DNA of 64,000 bases from the NCBI GenBank assembly GCA_965657945.1, contig CBFHPW010000008.1:7574-71573 (forward strand). Reading direction: 5' to 3'. The position numbers and the translations under genes are program-made. This stretch comes from CAJJDF01 sp965657945. Its GTDB lineage: Bacteria; Bacteroidota; Bacteroidia; Flavobacteriales_D; CAJJDF01. A model generated the notes under the pieces. That model was not told the origin of the DNA. It worked only from the letters and a program-made list of their open reading frames with translations, and did no database searches. Below are positions 1 to 9,340 of the stretch, piece after piece (position 1 is the first letter of the stretch; the number at the start of each line of letters is the position of its first letter).

Positions 1-969
1 TACATCCACAACACCAGGTTTATAGAAAGAACTTACTCCTTTCATGTTGAGAGCATCCGTAAAAATCAATCCTTCAAATCCCATTTCTGTTTGCAACAAA
101 TCTGTCACTACTTTTTTGGAAAGTGTTGTTGCAGTATTTGGTGTGCTGTCCAAAGCAGGAATGAATAAATGTGCCACCATCATACTTCCAATTCCATGTT
201 GTATCAATTGTTTGAAAGGATAAAATTCTACTGAATCAAGTCGATTATAATTGTGGGTAATGACGGGTAAGGCTGTGTGAGAATCTTTGTCAGTATCTCC
301 GTGGCCTGGAAAATGTTTGGCACACGCCAACACTCCATTGTCTTGCATTCCACGCATGTAAGCGATTCCTTTTTTTGTTACATTTTCTCTTTGTTCACCA
401 AACGACCTATAGTTAATCACTGGATTTTTTCGATTGTTGTTCACATCAATAACAGGTGCAAAGTTTACATGAATTCCAATTCGCTTGCAGTGAAGCGCCA
501 TTTCTTTTCCCATGTTGTAAATCAGAGAATCATACTGAATGGCTCCCAAAGTCATTTGTTTTGGGAATTTAAATGTGTTTTGTAGCCTCATAGGAAGACC
601 CCATTCTCCATCAATAGCAATCATCAAAGGGGTTTTTGCGAGAGATTGGTAAAGATTTGTTAACTCAATTTCTTTTTCTGGAGTTCCTTGCATGAATATA
701 AGTCCACCCAAGTTATAAGTTGAAACAAGGTTCGAAATGTATTTTTGGTGCTCTTTTCCTTTGTTGGAATAGGCAGCCACCATAAATAATTGGGCAATTC
801 TCTGATCCTCGGTTAGAGTATGGAATACAGAATCGGCCCAAGCATGGTTTTGCTCAAGAAAGACAGGTTCGATTTTTGTCTTCGCTGGCTTTCTTGAAAC
901 TTTGTCAGAGTTAGTACTTAGCAAAAAGCTAGAGATTGCTACGACAGATAGATAAAATAATGATTTCAT
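1..969 (-). CDS. Glycoside hydrolase family 3 (NagZ-like beta-N-acetylhexosaminidase), 3' end outside window
   Basis: The reading frame is open from an ATG at 969 down to base 1 (323 codons), so the C-terminus is missing. Residues 1-20 look like a signal peptide, which implies periplasmic or surface location. The family motif KHFPGHGDTDKDSH lies at residues 218-231, and the nucleophile Asp305 sits in FTDALNMKG, as in GH3 enzymes that cleave GlcNAc from peptidoglycan fragments. Bacteroidota members are often fused to a C-terminal beta-lactamase-like domain; that part would lie outside the window. A TAnnTTTG box on the minus strand (979-986) ends nine bases before the ATG. The family call is secure; the exact substrate is inferred. 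Confidence 0.9.
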   Translation of the reverse strand, partial: MKSLFYLSVVAISSFLLSTNSDKVSRKPAKTKIEPVFLEQNHAWADSVFHTLTEDQRIAQLFMVAAYSNKGKEHQKYISNLVSTYNLGGLIFMQGTPEKEIELTNLYQSLAKTPLMIAIDGEWGLPMRLQNTFKFPKQMTLGAIQYDSLIYNMGKEMALHCKRIGIHVNFAPVIDVNNNRKNPVINYRSFGEQRENVTKKGIAYMRGMQDNGVLACAKHFPGHGDTDKDSHTALPVITHNYNRLDSVEFYPFKQLIQHGIGSMMVAHLFIPALDSTPNTATTLSKKVVTDLLQTEMGFEGLIFTDALNMKGVSSFYKPGVVDV

Positions 970-1048
970 AATAGACTTCAAAAATAGAATACAAAGGAAG
1001 AATATGAGCAATTCTCGTTCTTTTTTATCCCCATTTTAATTAACAAAA

Positions 1049-1075
1049 AAAGTGGCTACAAAATTGTGCCACTTT
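1049..1075 (-). terminator. Rho-independent terminator of the secreted-protein gene
   Basis: An 8-bp stem (AAAGTGGC/GCCACTTT) is followed on the minus strand by a run of seven T. It lies just downstream of the stop codon at 1101. Confidence 0.75.
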
Positions 1076-1100
1076 CAATGAAATAGAGAGGATTGTTCTT

Positions 1101-1598
1101 CTATAACTTACTCTTAACAAAAGAATCCAGAGTTCCGTTTTGTTTTTGATCAACAAATTCTTTGATTCCTTTGCTTTTTTTTATTTTCGACTGGTTTGCC
1201 AAGTAGTAATCGATAACTTGATTTGTAGCTCGAAGGGTAAATTCTTCTTTATTATTCACATAGTTTTGAGTCAAACAGCTTTTTGTCCAGGAGGCAATGT
1301 AAATAACTCCAAGTTCACCATTGAGTAAAAAAGAAAATTCTTTTTTGTCGAGATGAGGGTTTACTCTTTTATTATCAATAGAATATGCGGCTAAAAAAGA
1401 AACTGCTTTGTCTCTTTTTCTTACTTGCTTATTAATAGGTGACGTCATTAACCAATCTACACAAGCTAAGATTTCAGATTCGTACTTATCATAATCTGCC
1501 TCTGTTTTGAATTCGTAGTTTTTTGGTACTTCGAATTGTTGAGCCACAGAATTAATTGTAAAAACGAAGAAAGAAAGGAGTAGAATAAGATGTTTCAT
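1101..1598 (-). CDS. Hypothetical secreted protein, 165 aa
   Basis: I do not recognise this protein. Residues 1-19 form a clear Sec signal peptide ending in NSVAQ, followed by a soluble, Lys-rich, mostly helical domain with a WLMTSP segment and two conserved-looking Cys (in LACVDW and KSCLTQ). There is no lipobox and no second membrane segment, so it is probably periplasmic. It reads in the same direction as mrdA-rodA but lies 75 bases beyond rodA and has its own terminator, so a shared role is not implied. Confidence 0.75.
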   Translation of the reverse strand: MKHLILLLSFFVFTINSVAQQFEVPKNYEFKTEADYDKYESEILACVDWLMTSPINKQVRKRDKAVSFLAAYSIDNKRVNPHLDKKEFSFLLNGELGVIYIASWTKSCLTQNYVNNKEEFTLRATNQVIDYYLANQSKIKKSKGIKEFVDQKQNGTLDSFVKSKL

Positions 1599-1673
1599 AA
1601 GGATTGGTTTGTTGTCAATACGTTCTATTCAGAAAGCGGGTTGCGTTTTCCTTGCCTTAAATTTAAGAATAAA

Positions 1674-2993
1674 TTATCGGAATGACTCTAGTCGATCTGA
1701 ATCAAATTTGAGCAATAAAAATATCATGATGCTAAAAGATAGGAGTGAGGAACCTCCGTAGCTAAAAAAGGGAAGTGGAATTCCAATGATTGGTGCAAGC
1801 CCCAAAACCATTCCTATATTGATGGCGAAATGAATAAAAAATATACTCGCAATGGAATACGCAAACACTCTATTAAAGGTGGAGCGCTGTCGTTCTGCGA
1901 TGGCAATAATTTTAAGAATCAGAACCATATAAATCGCAAACAAAACAAACCCTCCTAAAAAACCCCATTCTTCGGCAACGGTACAAAAAATAAAATCCGT
2001 GCTTTGCTCAGGGACTTGGCTGTACGTATCATTGGCTAAGGTTGCATTTTTATAACCTTTTCCTAAGAATTTCCCTGAACCAATAGCAGACAAAGCTTGG
2101 TGAGAATTATAACCAACACCACGTGGGTCTTGTTTTAATCCAAGGATAATTTCTACTCTCACTCTTTGGTAATGATTTTCAGGAATTTTTTCGAACCCAT
2201 ATTTCATCATGGGGACAAGAATTATAGCTGCAACTGTTACCAAAATGATTCGGATGTACTTACTTTTTCTATAACGCTGATAGGTGGTTACATTTACACC
2301 TAAAGTAACCAATGTAGCGACTATTACTAAGGTGAAAATAAACGTATAATGAGCATGGATTGGAAATCCAAAAAAGAGATTGATGGTGTCTTTTAGAAGA
2401 AGAGAAACGACTCCAACAACCACCAGTAATAATCCGTAAAGTAGAACGTTGCCTATTATTCCTTCTCTGTAAAGGACTAAAATAAATCCTAAAAAGACCA
2501 AAACAGTTCCAAGATCAGGTTGTCTTAAAATAAGAAAAACAGGTATAAAAATAATGATGGACAACCAAACTCTCGTTTGTTGGCGCAATAAGGTGGTATT
2601 TGTGTTCGAAACAAAGGATGCAACCATCAAACTCACAGATATTTTTGCAAATTCAGCAGGCTGAATCCCGAAGCTTCCGAAACCAAACCAAGCCTTTGCT
2701 CCATTTCTTTCAGTTCCAATTAATAAAACTAATACAAGTAGAAGCACAGTGAATCCATAGAAAATAGGGATAGCTTTCTGAATAAATTCACGATCGAGTA
2801 ATAAAATGATAATCCCTATACAACTGCTTATACCAAACCACATGATTTGTTTTCCGTAAGATTTACTCAAAGAGAAAATAGAAGAATAATTCTCATCATA
2901 CGTGGTGGAGTATATTGTGAATATACCTAATAGTACCAACAGAAAGTAGAGTCCAAGAAGTTGTTTGTCTATATTTTTAAAGATTTGAGTCAT
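1674..2993 (-). CDS. rodA: Rod shape-determining protein RodA (SEDS glycosyltransferase)
   Basis: A 439-residue polytopic membrane protein of the FtsW/RodA/SpoVE family. RodA polymerises lipid II glycan strands in the lateral-wall elongation complex together with PBP2. About ten hydrophobic segments are visible, with family motifs such as FGFGSFGIQPAEFAK near residue 110, RQPDLGTVLVF near residue 158, and the C-terminal GIPLPFFSYGGSSLLS. The gene follows mrdA with a one-base gap, so the two are almost certainly cotranscribed. The length is slightly above the Escherichia coli protein because of an insert with extra transmembrane segments near residues 190-260, which is common in Bacteroidota. 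Confidence 0.95.
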   Translation of the reverse strand: MTQIFKNIDKQLLGLYFLLVLLGIFTIYSTTYDENYSSIFSLSKSYGKQIMWFGISSCIGIIILLLDREFIQKAIPIFYGFTVLLLVLVLLIGTERNGAKAWFGFGSFGIQPAEFAKISVSLMVASFVSNTNTTLLRQQTRVWLSIIIFIPVFLILRQPDLGTVLVFLGFILVLYREGIIGNVLLYGLLLVVVGVVSLLLKDTINLFFGFPIHAHYTFIFTLVIVATLVTLGVNVTTYQRYRKSKYIRIILVTVAAIILVPMMKYGFEKIPENHYQRVRVEIILGLKQDPRGVGYNSHQALSAIGSGKFLGKGYKNATLANDTYSQVPEQSTDFIFCTVAEEWGFLGGFVLFAIYMVLILKIIAIAERQRSTFNRVFAYSIASIFFIHFAINIGMVLGLAPIIGIPLPFFSYGGSSLLSFSIMIFLLLKFDSDRLESFR

Positions 2994-2994
2994 T

Positions 2995-4797
2995 CTACGG
3001 AATTAAATTTGCGTCAAGTATACGCCTTTCTTTGGAGGAGTTACTAATCGAGTCGGTTAGGTATTTTTCAACCATTAAGCTGGCTACAGGAGCTGCCCAG
3101 GTTCCTCCAAAACCTGCATTTTCGATGTAGACTGCAATCGCTATTTTTGGGTTGTGCTTGGGTGCAAATGCAATGAATACAGAGTGGTCTTTCCCACGGG
3201 AATTCTCTACCGTTCCTGTTTTTCCACACAATTCAATTCCTTCAATTTTTGCTCTACCAGCAGTTCCTCCCTCACCTTCCACCACCTGTTGCATGGCATC
3301 TACAATGAGTTCGAATTTATCTGAACTTACTTTAGTGAATTGTTTATGATTGTAGACAGAATCGATGGTGTTTCCTTCTATTTTTTTAATAAAATGGGGG
3401 AAATAGAAGAATCCTCGATTTGCAATGATACATGCCAAATTAGCCATTTGATAAGGCGTTACGAGCATTTCACCTTGCCCAATTGCCAGAGAATTGCAAG
3501 TCCTGAAGTTCCAGCGCATGTTATTCTTGTAAATTTTATCGTAAGTAGCCGGTAACGGAATGTTTCCGATAGAATAGCCAGGGAAGTCGATGTGTAAATT
3601 AATTCCTAAGCCAAAAGAGGTGACATATTCATTCCAGATTTTTAATCCTTTTCTGGATTTTTCGTGCATGTCTTTCCCCTCATTTTTGGTGCTCATTCTC
3701 TTGAATGTTTCATAGAAGTAAGGGTTACAAGATACTTTTATCGCATCGGATAGTCCTTGAACGGGATTGTGGTTGTGGCATCCAACGAGATTTTTATCGC
3801 AGTATATTTTTGTACTTTTATTTATAATTCCAAGTTCCCAAGAAGATAAACCTTGCACCATTTTAAAAATAGAGCCTGGCGAATACCTAGATTGTAAAGC
3901 ACGATTAAAGAGAGGTTTGAGCGAATCGTTCCGATACAATCTATTCCAGTTTTTGCTCATTGTATCACCACTCAATAAATTAGGATCGAACGAAGGTGCA
4001 GAAATCATACTCAGTATTTCACCATTAGAAGGTTCAATTGCCACAATGCATCCAATTTTGTTTTGCATGAGCTTTTCTCCGTAGCGTTGAAGAGCCAGGT
4101 CGATTGAACTCACAAGATTGTTTCCTGATTTGGCTGTATCTGAGTCAGTTAATTGTTTGAGATTGCCATAAGCATCTCTCAGGAATTGATTTTTCCCTCT
4201 TCTTCCTCGTAGTTCGTCTTCGAAATACTTTTCCAAACCTGAAATTCCAATTCTATCACCTCCCCGGTAATACGGTTTCTTTTTCACGATATCTCCGTCT
4301 ACTTCACGAACATATCCAAGTAAATGAGCAGCAGCATGCCCCGGATAAATTCTGGTAGATTTTTCTACCATAGCAAAACCAGGATATTTGTACATCAAGG
4401 AGGTGAATTTTGCTACATTTTGTTCCGGAATAGTTTTTACCAATACTTGTTGCAACCTTCTATATCTTCCTAACTCTTTTAGCTTGGTTTTAAGAGAGTC
4501 TTTGGTAAGTAAAACTAAATTACATAATTCTGTTGTGTCAAATTCTTGAATCTTTGAAGGTGTAATTCTCAACTCATAAATAGTTTTGTTGGCAGCAAGG
4601 ATTTCCCCATTTCTGTCAAAAATCAATCCTCTTTCTGGTTCTACTATTCTTCTCGTTTCTGAGATTTTTTTTGATTCTTCGTCCCATTTTGGACTCAATA
4701 CCTGTACAAAAAGTAACCTCAGCGAAAAAATGATTCCGATAGAAAGAACAATCGCTAGAATGACTATTTTTCTGCTTTCGAAAGATTGATTTGGCAT
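2995..4797 (-). CDS. mrdA: Penicillin-binding protein 2 (elongasome transpeptidase)
   Basis: A 600-residue class B PBP: an N-terminal membrane anchor (about residues 10-32), the dimerisation/pedestal domain, then the transpeptidase domain. The three active-site motifs are present: Ser309-IF-Lys312 in SPGSIFKM, Ser356-C-Asn358, and Lys525-Thr-Gly. It cross-links the glycan made by RodA, the next gene. mreB, mreC and mreD, usual neighbours in Bacteroidota, are absent here; upstream lies the divergent trkA. A minus-strand TATCTTTG box at 4836-4843 gives a leader of about 35 bases. Confidence 0.95.
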   Translation of the reverse strand: MPNQSFESRKIVILAIVLSIGIIFSLRLLFVQVLSPKWDEESKKISETRRIVEPERGLIFDRNGEILAANKTIYELRITPSKIQEFDTTELCNLVLLTKDSLKTKLKELGRYRRLQQVLVKTIPEQNVAKFTSLMYKYPGFAMVEKSTRIYPGHAAAHLLGYVREVDGDIVKKKPYYRGGDRIGISGLEKYFEDELRGRRGKNQFLRDAYGNLKQLTDSDTAKSGNNLVSSIDLALQRYGEKLMQNKIGCIVAIEPSNGEILSMISAPSFDPNLLSGDTMSKNWNRLYRNDSLKPLFNRALQSRYSPGSIFKMVQGLSSWELGIINKSTKIYCDKNLVGCHNHNPVQGLSDAIKVSCNPYFYETFKRMSTKNEGKDMHEKSRKGLKIWNEYVTSFGLGINLHIDFPGYSIGNIPLPATYDKIYKNNMRWNFRTCNSLAIGQGEMLVTPYQMANLACIIANRGFFYFPHFIKKIEGNTIDSVYNHKQFTKVSSDKFELIVDAMQQVVEGEGGTAGRAKIEGIELCGKTGTVENSRGKDHSVFIAFAPKHNPKIAIAVYIENAGFGGTWAAPVASLMVEKYLTDSISNSSKERRILDANLIP

Positions 4798-4835
4798 GTT
4801 AATTTGTCTGGTTTTGTGCTATTTGATTTGAGTTT

Positions 4836-4843
4836 CAAAGATA
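4836..4843 (-). promoter_or_regulatory. -7 box (TATCTTTG) of mrdA-rodA
   Basis: This matches the Bacteroidota consensus TAnnTTTG and lies 38 bases before the mrdA ATG. No clear -33 TTTG was found. Confidence 0.55.
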
Positions 4844-4905
4844 CACGGTTTATTCCATATTTTAGTTTAGCGTGGTAGATAATTTAATTTTAGCATTAAA
4901 AAAGC

Positions 4906-4913
4906 TAACTTTG
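4906..4913 (+). promoter_or_regulatory. -7 box (TAACTTTG) of trkA-trkH
   Basis: This is a TAnnTTTG match 30 bases before the ATG at 4944. It lies inside a longer possible open frame starting at 4872, which argues for the 4944 start. Confidence 0.55.
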
Positions 4914-4943
4914 GGTTTTCATTTCAGAATTTTAACCATACTT

Positions 4944-6284
4944 ATGAAGATAATTATCACTGGAGCGGGAGATGTGGGTTACCATCTGGCAAAAATGCTT
5001 TCGAGTGAATTGCAAGATATTTATGTCATAGATGAGGATGAATCCCGACTAGATTATGTTCAGTCTCATATAGATATTTTCCCCATTTTAGGTGATGCTA
5101 AATCTTTTGATGTATTGAGTGAAGCTAAAGTAAATCAATGTGATTTATTAATTGCGGTTACCTCGTCCGAAGAAACCAATCTGTTGGTATCTATTATGGC
5201 AAAAAAATATGGAGCTAAGAAGACGATCGCGCGAGTAAGTACGCTAGAAAATCTTCAGGAAGATCGCCAAGAGATGTTCAAAGACCTGGGAATTGATACA
5301 CTAATTTCACCGGATATTCTGGCGGCAGAGGAAATAGAAAGATTAGTAAAAAAATCAGCTTTTACTGATAATATAGAATTTGAGGGAGGGAAACTTACGG
5401 TGTTTGGAATAGCAATTGGGAAAGAATCAAAGCTCAAGGACCAAACAGTGGGTGAAAGCTCATATTTGAATCCTAATTTATCTTTCAAACCCATTGCTAT
5501 TCACCGAAACGAGAGCACCATTATTGTGACCAAAGACACCACAATTCGCGAACACGATATTGTGTATTTTATTTCCACGCCCGAATCAATTGACAGAATT
5601 ACTGAGTTTTGTGACCAAAAATGTTTTGAGATTAAGAACATCATGATTTTGGGAGGAAATAGATTAGGAGAATTAACTGCCAGAATTTTTCAAGATAATT
5701 ACAAAGTAATTGTGATAGAAGGAGATGAAAAAAAGTGTGATATGTTGGCTAATAATTTGAACAATACATTGGTATTAAACATTGACGGAAGAGATGTAGA
5801 AACCATGAAAGAGGAAGGTCTAGGCGATATGGATGCTTTGATTTCTGTGACTCGAAATTCTGAAACAAATATTATTTCTTCGCTCGTAGCAAAAAATCAT
5901 GGAGTAAGAAAAACGATCGCTCGAGTAGAAAACATTGACTACATTCACTTGTCACAAAATATTGGAGTAGATACACTCATCAACAAAAAAGTAATTGCTG
6001 CAAGCAATATTTTTAAGCACATTAGAAAAGGACATGTAGATGCGATTGCAAATTTACACGGAGTAGATGCCGAAATAATTGAGTTTACGGTTAAACCAAA
6101 TTCTAAAGTGACCCAAAAGCGAATAAAGAATTTAAAATTTCCGAAAACAGCTAATATTTCTGGCGTGATACGAGGAGATGAAAGTCTTATTCCGTTTGGA
6201 GATTTTCAGCTGAATGAAGGGGACAAAGCAGTGGTTTTTTGCTTAACCCAATCGATTCACCAAATAGAAAGGTATTTTCAATAA
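4944..6284 (+). CDS. trkA: Trk system potassium uptake protein TrkA
   Basis: A 446-residue cytosolic gating subunit of the Trk K+ channel with the full duplicated architecture: RCK-N (residues 1-120), RCK-C, second RCK-N (about 228-345), second RCK-C. The first Rossmann loop GAGDVG (residues 7-12) and acidic strand end bind NAD(H); the second loop reads GGNRLG, a degenerate version. I chose the ATG at 4944 because the protein then begins MKIIITGAGDVG, as family members do; the 24 codons upstream have no family match and contain the -7 box. trkH follows three bases after the stop codon. Confidence 0.95.
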   Translation: MKIIITGAGDVGYHLAKMLSSELQDIYVIDEDESRLDYVQSHIDIFPILGDAKSFDVLSEAKVNQCDLLIAVTSSEETNLLVSIMAKKYGAKKTIARVSTLENLQEDRQEMFKDLGIDTLISPDILAAEEIERLVKKSAFTDNIEFEGGKLTVFGIAIGKESKLKDQTVGESSYLNPNLSFKPIAIHRNESTIIVTKDTTIREHDIVYFISTPESIDRITEFCDQKCFEIKNIMILGGNRLGELTARIFQDNYKVIVIEGDEKKCDMLANNLNNTLVLNIDGRDVETMKEEGLGDMDALISVTRNSETNIISSLVAKNHGVRKTIARVENIDYIHLSQNIGVDTLINKKVIAASNIFKHIRKGHVDAIANLHGVDAEIIEFTVKPNSKVTQKRIKNLKFPKTANISGVIRGDESLIPFGDFQLNEGDKAVVFCLTQSIHQIERYFQ

Positions 6285-6287
6285 AAA

Positions 6288-7778
6288 ATGGGAGGAACAA
6301 AAAAACTCATAAATTTTGGAGTAATTGGTTACGTAATTGGTTCTCTGCTTCTTATCAATGGATTTTTAATGGCTTTACCCTTAGGCTTTTCCTATTTCCA
6401 TCAAGATGGGGCTCATGTTTCCTTTTTATTGGCCAGTGGATTGACATTTGCGGTTGGTTTTTCATTTAGGTATTTCCTCAGAAAATTTAAAGAAGCGGAG
6501 ATAAAACGAAGAGAAGGGTTTATCATTGTTTCTTTCAGTTGGATTGCAATGACTCTTTTTGGCACATTGCCTTATGTTTTATCCGAATCCATACCTAATT
6601 TCTCCAATGCTTTTTTTGAAACAATGTCGGGATTTTCCACCACTGGAGCTTCTATTTTAGATAATATTGAGGAAATGCCTGAAAGTATTTTGTTCTGGAG
6701 AAGTATGACCCAATGGATCGGTGGAATGGGAATTATAGTTCTCACCATTGCTATATTGCCGCTTCTAGGAATTGGTGGCATGGAACTTTTTGTAAACGAA
6801 GCGCCAGGACCTACAAAAGACAAAATTCATCCAAGAATCAAAGAAACTGCCAAACGGTTGTGGGTGATTTATTTGTTCCTTACCCTTGCCGAGACAGTCG
6901 TTTTGATGTGTTGCGGAATGGGTTTCTTTGATGCCATTAATCATTCATTAACCACTACTTCTACGGGAGGTTTTTCAACCAAACAAGCCAGTATTGCTCA
7001 TTTCAATTCTCCATTGATTGAAATAGTAATCTTAATTTTCATGTTCATAGCTGGTACTAATTTCACACTCATTTATTTCGGTTTTAAAGGAAAGTTAGCC
7101 AAACTTTGGCAAAATGATGAATTTAAATGGTACCTCATGGCAGTTATCGGGTTTATCGCATTGCTTACGCCAGCCGTTTTTTTGGATGCAGAAAACATGA
7201 ACAATGGATTTTCGTTAGTCGAATCCTTTCGTTTAGTTGCATTTCAGGTAGTCAGTATTATTACCACAACCGGATTTGCAAGTGGTATTTTTACCGAATG
7301 GGGAGTTTTTGCGACATTTATCTTTTTTCTTCTTCTATTTTCAGGTGCTTCGGCTGGATCTACCAGTGGAGGAATGAAAATCGTGCGTATCGTTATTTTG
7401 ATAAAGAATGGATTCTTGGAGTTCAAAAGAAGAATTCATCCCAACGCAATCGTACCTGTTCATCTCAATGGGAAATCAATCAATAACAAAGTGATTTATA
7501 ATTTATTGGCTTTCTTGTTTTTATACCTATTTATGTTTGTAATGGGAAGTATCATCATGGCAGCCATGCCGGGAGTAGATTTATTAACAGCCATCAGTTC
7601 AGTTGCAACTTCTATTGGTAACGTGGGGCCGGGAATTGCCTCTGTAGATCCTTCGCAAAGTTTTACTCATCTTCCTGATGCTGGAAAATGGGTGCTTTCT
7701 TTCCTTATGCTTTTTGGTAGGTTAGAATTGTTTACTGTGGCAGTTCTATTTTCTCCTTATTTTTGGAGAGTGAATTAA
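6288..7778 (+). CDS. trkH: Trk system potassium uptake protein TrkH
   Basis: A 496-residue integral membrane K+ channel subunit. It shows the repeated membrane-pore-membrane units of TrkH/KtrB, with selectivity-filter-like segments such as SGFSTTGAS (about residue 115), TTTSTGGFST (about 222) and TTTGFASG (about 325), and a fourth near SIGNVGPGIAS (about 445). It is in an operon with trkA, its cytosolic regulator, so K+ uptake is the natural function. The final codons overlap a short upstream extension of the methyltransferase frame, which I do not regard as coding. Confidence 0.95.
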   Translation: MGGTKKLINFGVIGYVIGSLLLINGFLMALPLGFSYFHQDGAHVSFLLASGLTFAVGFSFRYFLRKFKEAEIKRREGFIIVSFSWIAMTLFGTLPYVLSESIPNFSNAFFETMSGFSTTGASILDNIEEMPESILFWRSMTQWIGGMGIIVLTIAILPLLGIGGMELFVNEAPGPTKDKIHPRIKETAKRLWVIYLFLTLAETVVLMCCGMGFFDAINHSLTTTSTGGFSTKQASIAHFNSPLIEIVILIFMFIAGTNFTLIYFGFKGKLAKLWQNDEFKWYLMAVIGFIALLTPAVFLDAENMNNGFSLVESFRLVAFQVVSIITTTGFASGIFTEWGVFATFIFFLLLFSGASAGSTSGGMKIVRIVILIKNGFLEFKRRIHPNAIVPVHLNGKSINNKVIYNLLAFLFLYLFMFVMGSIIMAAMPGVDLLTAISSVATSIGNVGPGIASVDPSQSFTHLPDAGKWVLSFLMLFGRLELFTVAVLFSPYFWRVN

Positions 7779-7876
7779 AAAAAGTCTTCATTAGGCAATC
7801 TTTAGGTTGCCGAAGTAACCTAACAATTGTAATCCCTATGTCTCGAGAATTCGGGACGCAGCCAGCTCAACATAAC

Positions 7877-8668
7877 ATGGACTATTTAAAAATAAACAAA
7901 AATTCTTGGAATAAACGCACCGAAGTGCATTACGATTCAGAGTTTTATGACAACGCAAATTTTAAGAAAACAGGAAACTCACTCAATGAGATTGAATTGG
8001 AGTTTCTTAAGGAAGTAAAAGGAAAAAGTGTGTTGCATTTGCAATGTCATTTTGGTCAAGACAGTATCTCGTTGAGCAAATTGGGTGCAAACGTAACGGG
8101 AGTAGATTTATCTGATGTGGCGATTGACAAGGCACAAAATTTAGCCAAAGAAATGAACGTAGATACCGAGTTTATTTGTTCCGATGTGTATAATCTGCCG
8201 AATGTTCTTGAGAAAAAATTCGATTATGTTTTCTCTAGTTACGGAACAATAGGTTGGTTGCCCGATTCGCAGAAATGGGCAGCAGTAATTTCTCATTTTT
8301 TGAAACCTGGCGGAAAATTCATTTTTGCAGAGTTTCATCCCGTTATTTGGATGTTCGATAATGCGATAGAAGCAGTGACTTACCGTTATTTCAATTCGGA
8401 TCCAATTGTAGAAGAAGAGGAGGGAACCTACACTGATTCAACTGCCGACCTCAAGGAAACCTGCGTAACTTGGAATCATGGGCTGAGCGAAATTTTTAAT
8501 AGTTTGAAAAATAACGGATTACAAGTTCAAGAATTCCGAGAATACGATTATTCGCCTTACAATTGTTTCCAAAATTTGGAAGAAGTTGAAAAAGGGAAGT
8601 ACCAGTTAAAAAAACACGGTGATAAATTGCCAATGGTGTATGCTTTGGTGGCGAAGAAAATCGATTGA
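7877..8668 (+). CDS. Class I SAM-dependent methyltransferase
   Basis: A 263-residue soluble protein. After an N-terminal segment (NSWNKRTEVHYDSEFY) comes the nucleotide-binding motif I VLHLQCHFGQDSIS (about residues 52-65), followed by VTGVDLSD, which carries the acidic residue binding the ribose of SAM, and a KPGGKFIFAEFHPV post-II motif. Such proteins are usually labelled ubiE-like or methyltransferase-11; the substrate is unknown. I chose the ATG at 7877 because homologous proteins begin close to this point and the stretch from 7763 overlaps trkH and looks noncoding. It may be read through from trkAH or have its own promoter. Confidence 0.85.
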   Translation: MDYLKINKNSWNKRTEVHYDSEFYDNANFKKTGNSLNEIELEFLKEVKGKSVLHLQCHFGQDSISLSKLGANVTGVDLSDVAIDKAQNLAKEMNVDTEFICSDVYNLPNVLEKKFDYVFSSYGTIGWLPDSQKWAAVISHFLKPGGKFIFAEFHPVIWMFDNAIEAVTYRYFNSDPIVEEEEGTYTDSTADLKETCVTWNHGLSEIFNSLKNNGLQVQEFREYDYSPYNCFQNLEEVEKGKYQLKKHGDKLPMVYALVAKKID

Positions 8669-8691
8669 CCTAAAAATTTAAAAAATCGTTA

Positions 8692-8772
8692 GTCACCCTG
8701 AACTTGATTCAGGGTCTGTCTACAAACATTGACTCAACTAATTTACAGATTCCGCATCAAGTTCAGAATGAC
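8692..8772. repeat. Inverted pair of REP-like 26-nt hairpin elements
   Basis: The copy at 8692-8717 reads GTCA, ACCCTGAA arm (overlapping), CTTGA loop and TTCAGGGT arm, then CT. The copy at 8747-8772 is a similar element on the opposite strand (arms ATTCTGAA and TGCGGAAT, same CTTGA loop). The same architecture recurs at 59761-59786. The pair lies in a gene-poor stretch (8669-9340) after the methyltransferase. Confidence 0.7.
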
Positions 8773-8833
8773 GCTCAGATATTTTGTTTTGCTCGATTTT
8801 TTCTGTGTGTAAAAAGAATAATAGTTGTTTAAG
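8768..8833. repeat. Segment duplicated at 59861-59924
   Basis: This 66-base stretch starts TGACGCTCAG, contains a TTTTGTTTTG run, and ends GTGTAAAAAGAATAATA...TTTAAG. It matches 59861-59924 closely in order and spacing. In the second copy the intact dinB gene begins directly afterwards; here about 160 bases intervene before the decayed dinB. Within that insertion, 8833-8877 is another GTCACCCTTCGA-type repeat and 8980-8996 is a CCTTCC/GGAAGG hairpin. Confidence 0.65.
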
Positions 8834-8995
8834 TCACCCTTCGATACTCTCCCTTTCAATCGAACTCAGGGTTCGGTTTAGCACAATCCTCAGACGGAGT
8901 GCCCAATTGTTAGGTACAGGCTTTACCAGAGGGAATGGGAATTTAAGTGTTTATCTCTTACTCAACGAATTTGGAGTTCCTTCCTTTAGGGAAGG

Positions 8996-9240
8996 TTAGG
9001 ATGGGATAATCTTCCAAATTGCGATTGCATAGCCCAAATGCAATCCTTCTTGAATGTTATGGCATTTTATGGCCTCTTTAATCATGGACAAAGTTTCATT
9101 ACAGCACCTTGTTTAGTCTTTATGCCTCAATAATATGTATGTTTTTAAGCTGCATCGAATTTGGTAACCAAATCGAGTGCCTTTGGTTTGAGTGAATTCA
9201 AATCTTTGTTCAAAATTGCTTCTTCGAATCTGTTTCATAT
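8996..9240 (-). pseudogene. Decayed dinB paralogue (C-terminal part)
   Basis: Reading the minus strand gives two blocks that match the intact DinB protein encoded at 59920-60375. The C-terminal block includes EAIKCHNIQEGLHLGYAIAI, against EAIKFNNIHEGLHLGYAMAI in the intact copy. An upstream block, LKPKALDLVTKFDAA, matches LKSMALDLVNKFEAD. Between them there is a one-base frameshift after the GAT GCA GC codons and an in-frame TAA, so the gene cannot be read through. The N-terminal half is not recognisable; 9241-9340 shows only faint similarity. The stop at 8996-8998 shows that the 3' end has drifted to a new position. Confidence 0.75.
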
Positions 9241-9340
9241 TCTGATTTTATCCACTGATTTTGATCATTTAAAATAAATGATAAAACAAGGAAGTTGAGT
9301 TGAAACCATTATTTCAATAAATGAGTTGAGACGACTTTTT

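Noticed and set aside
7794..7811. GGCAA/TTGCC hairpin after trkH.
   Set aside because: Five-bp stem without a following T-run; could be chance.
8784..8999. 71-codon open frame on the plus strand within the repeat region.
   Set aside because: It runs through REP-like repeats and the flank duplicated elsewhere, with no protein-like composition.
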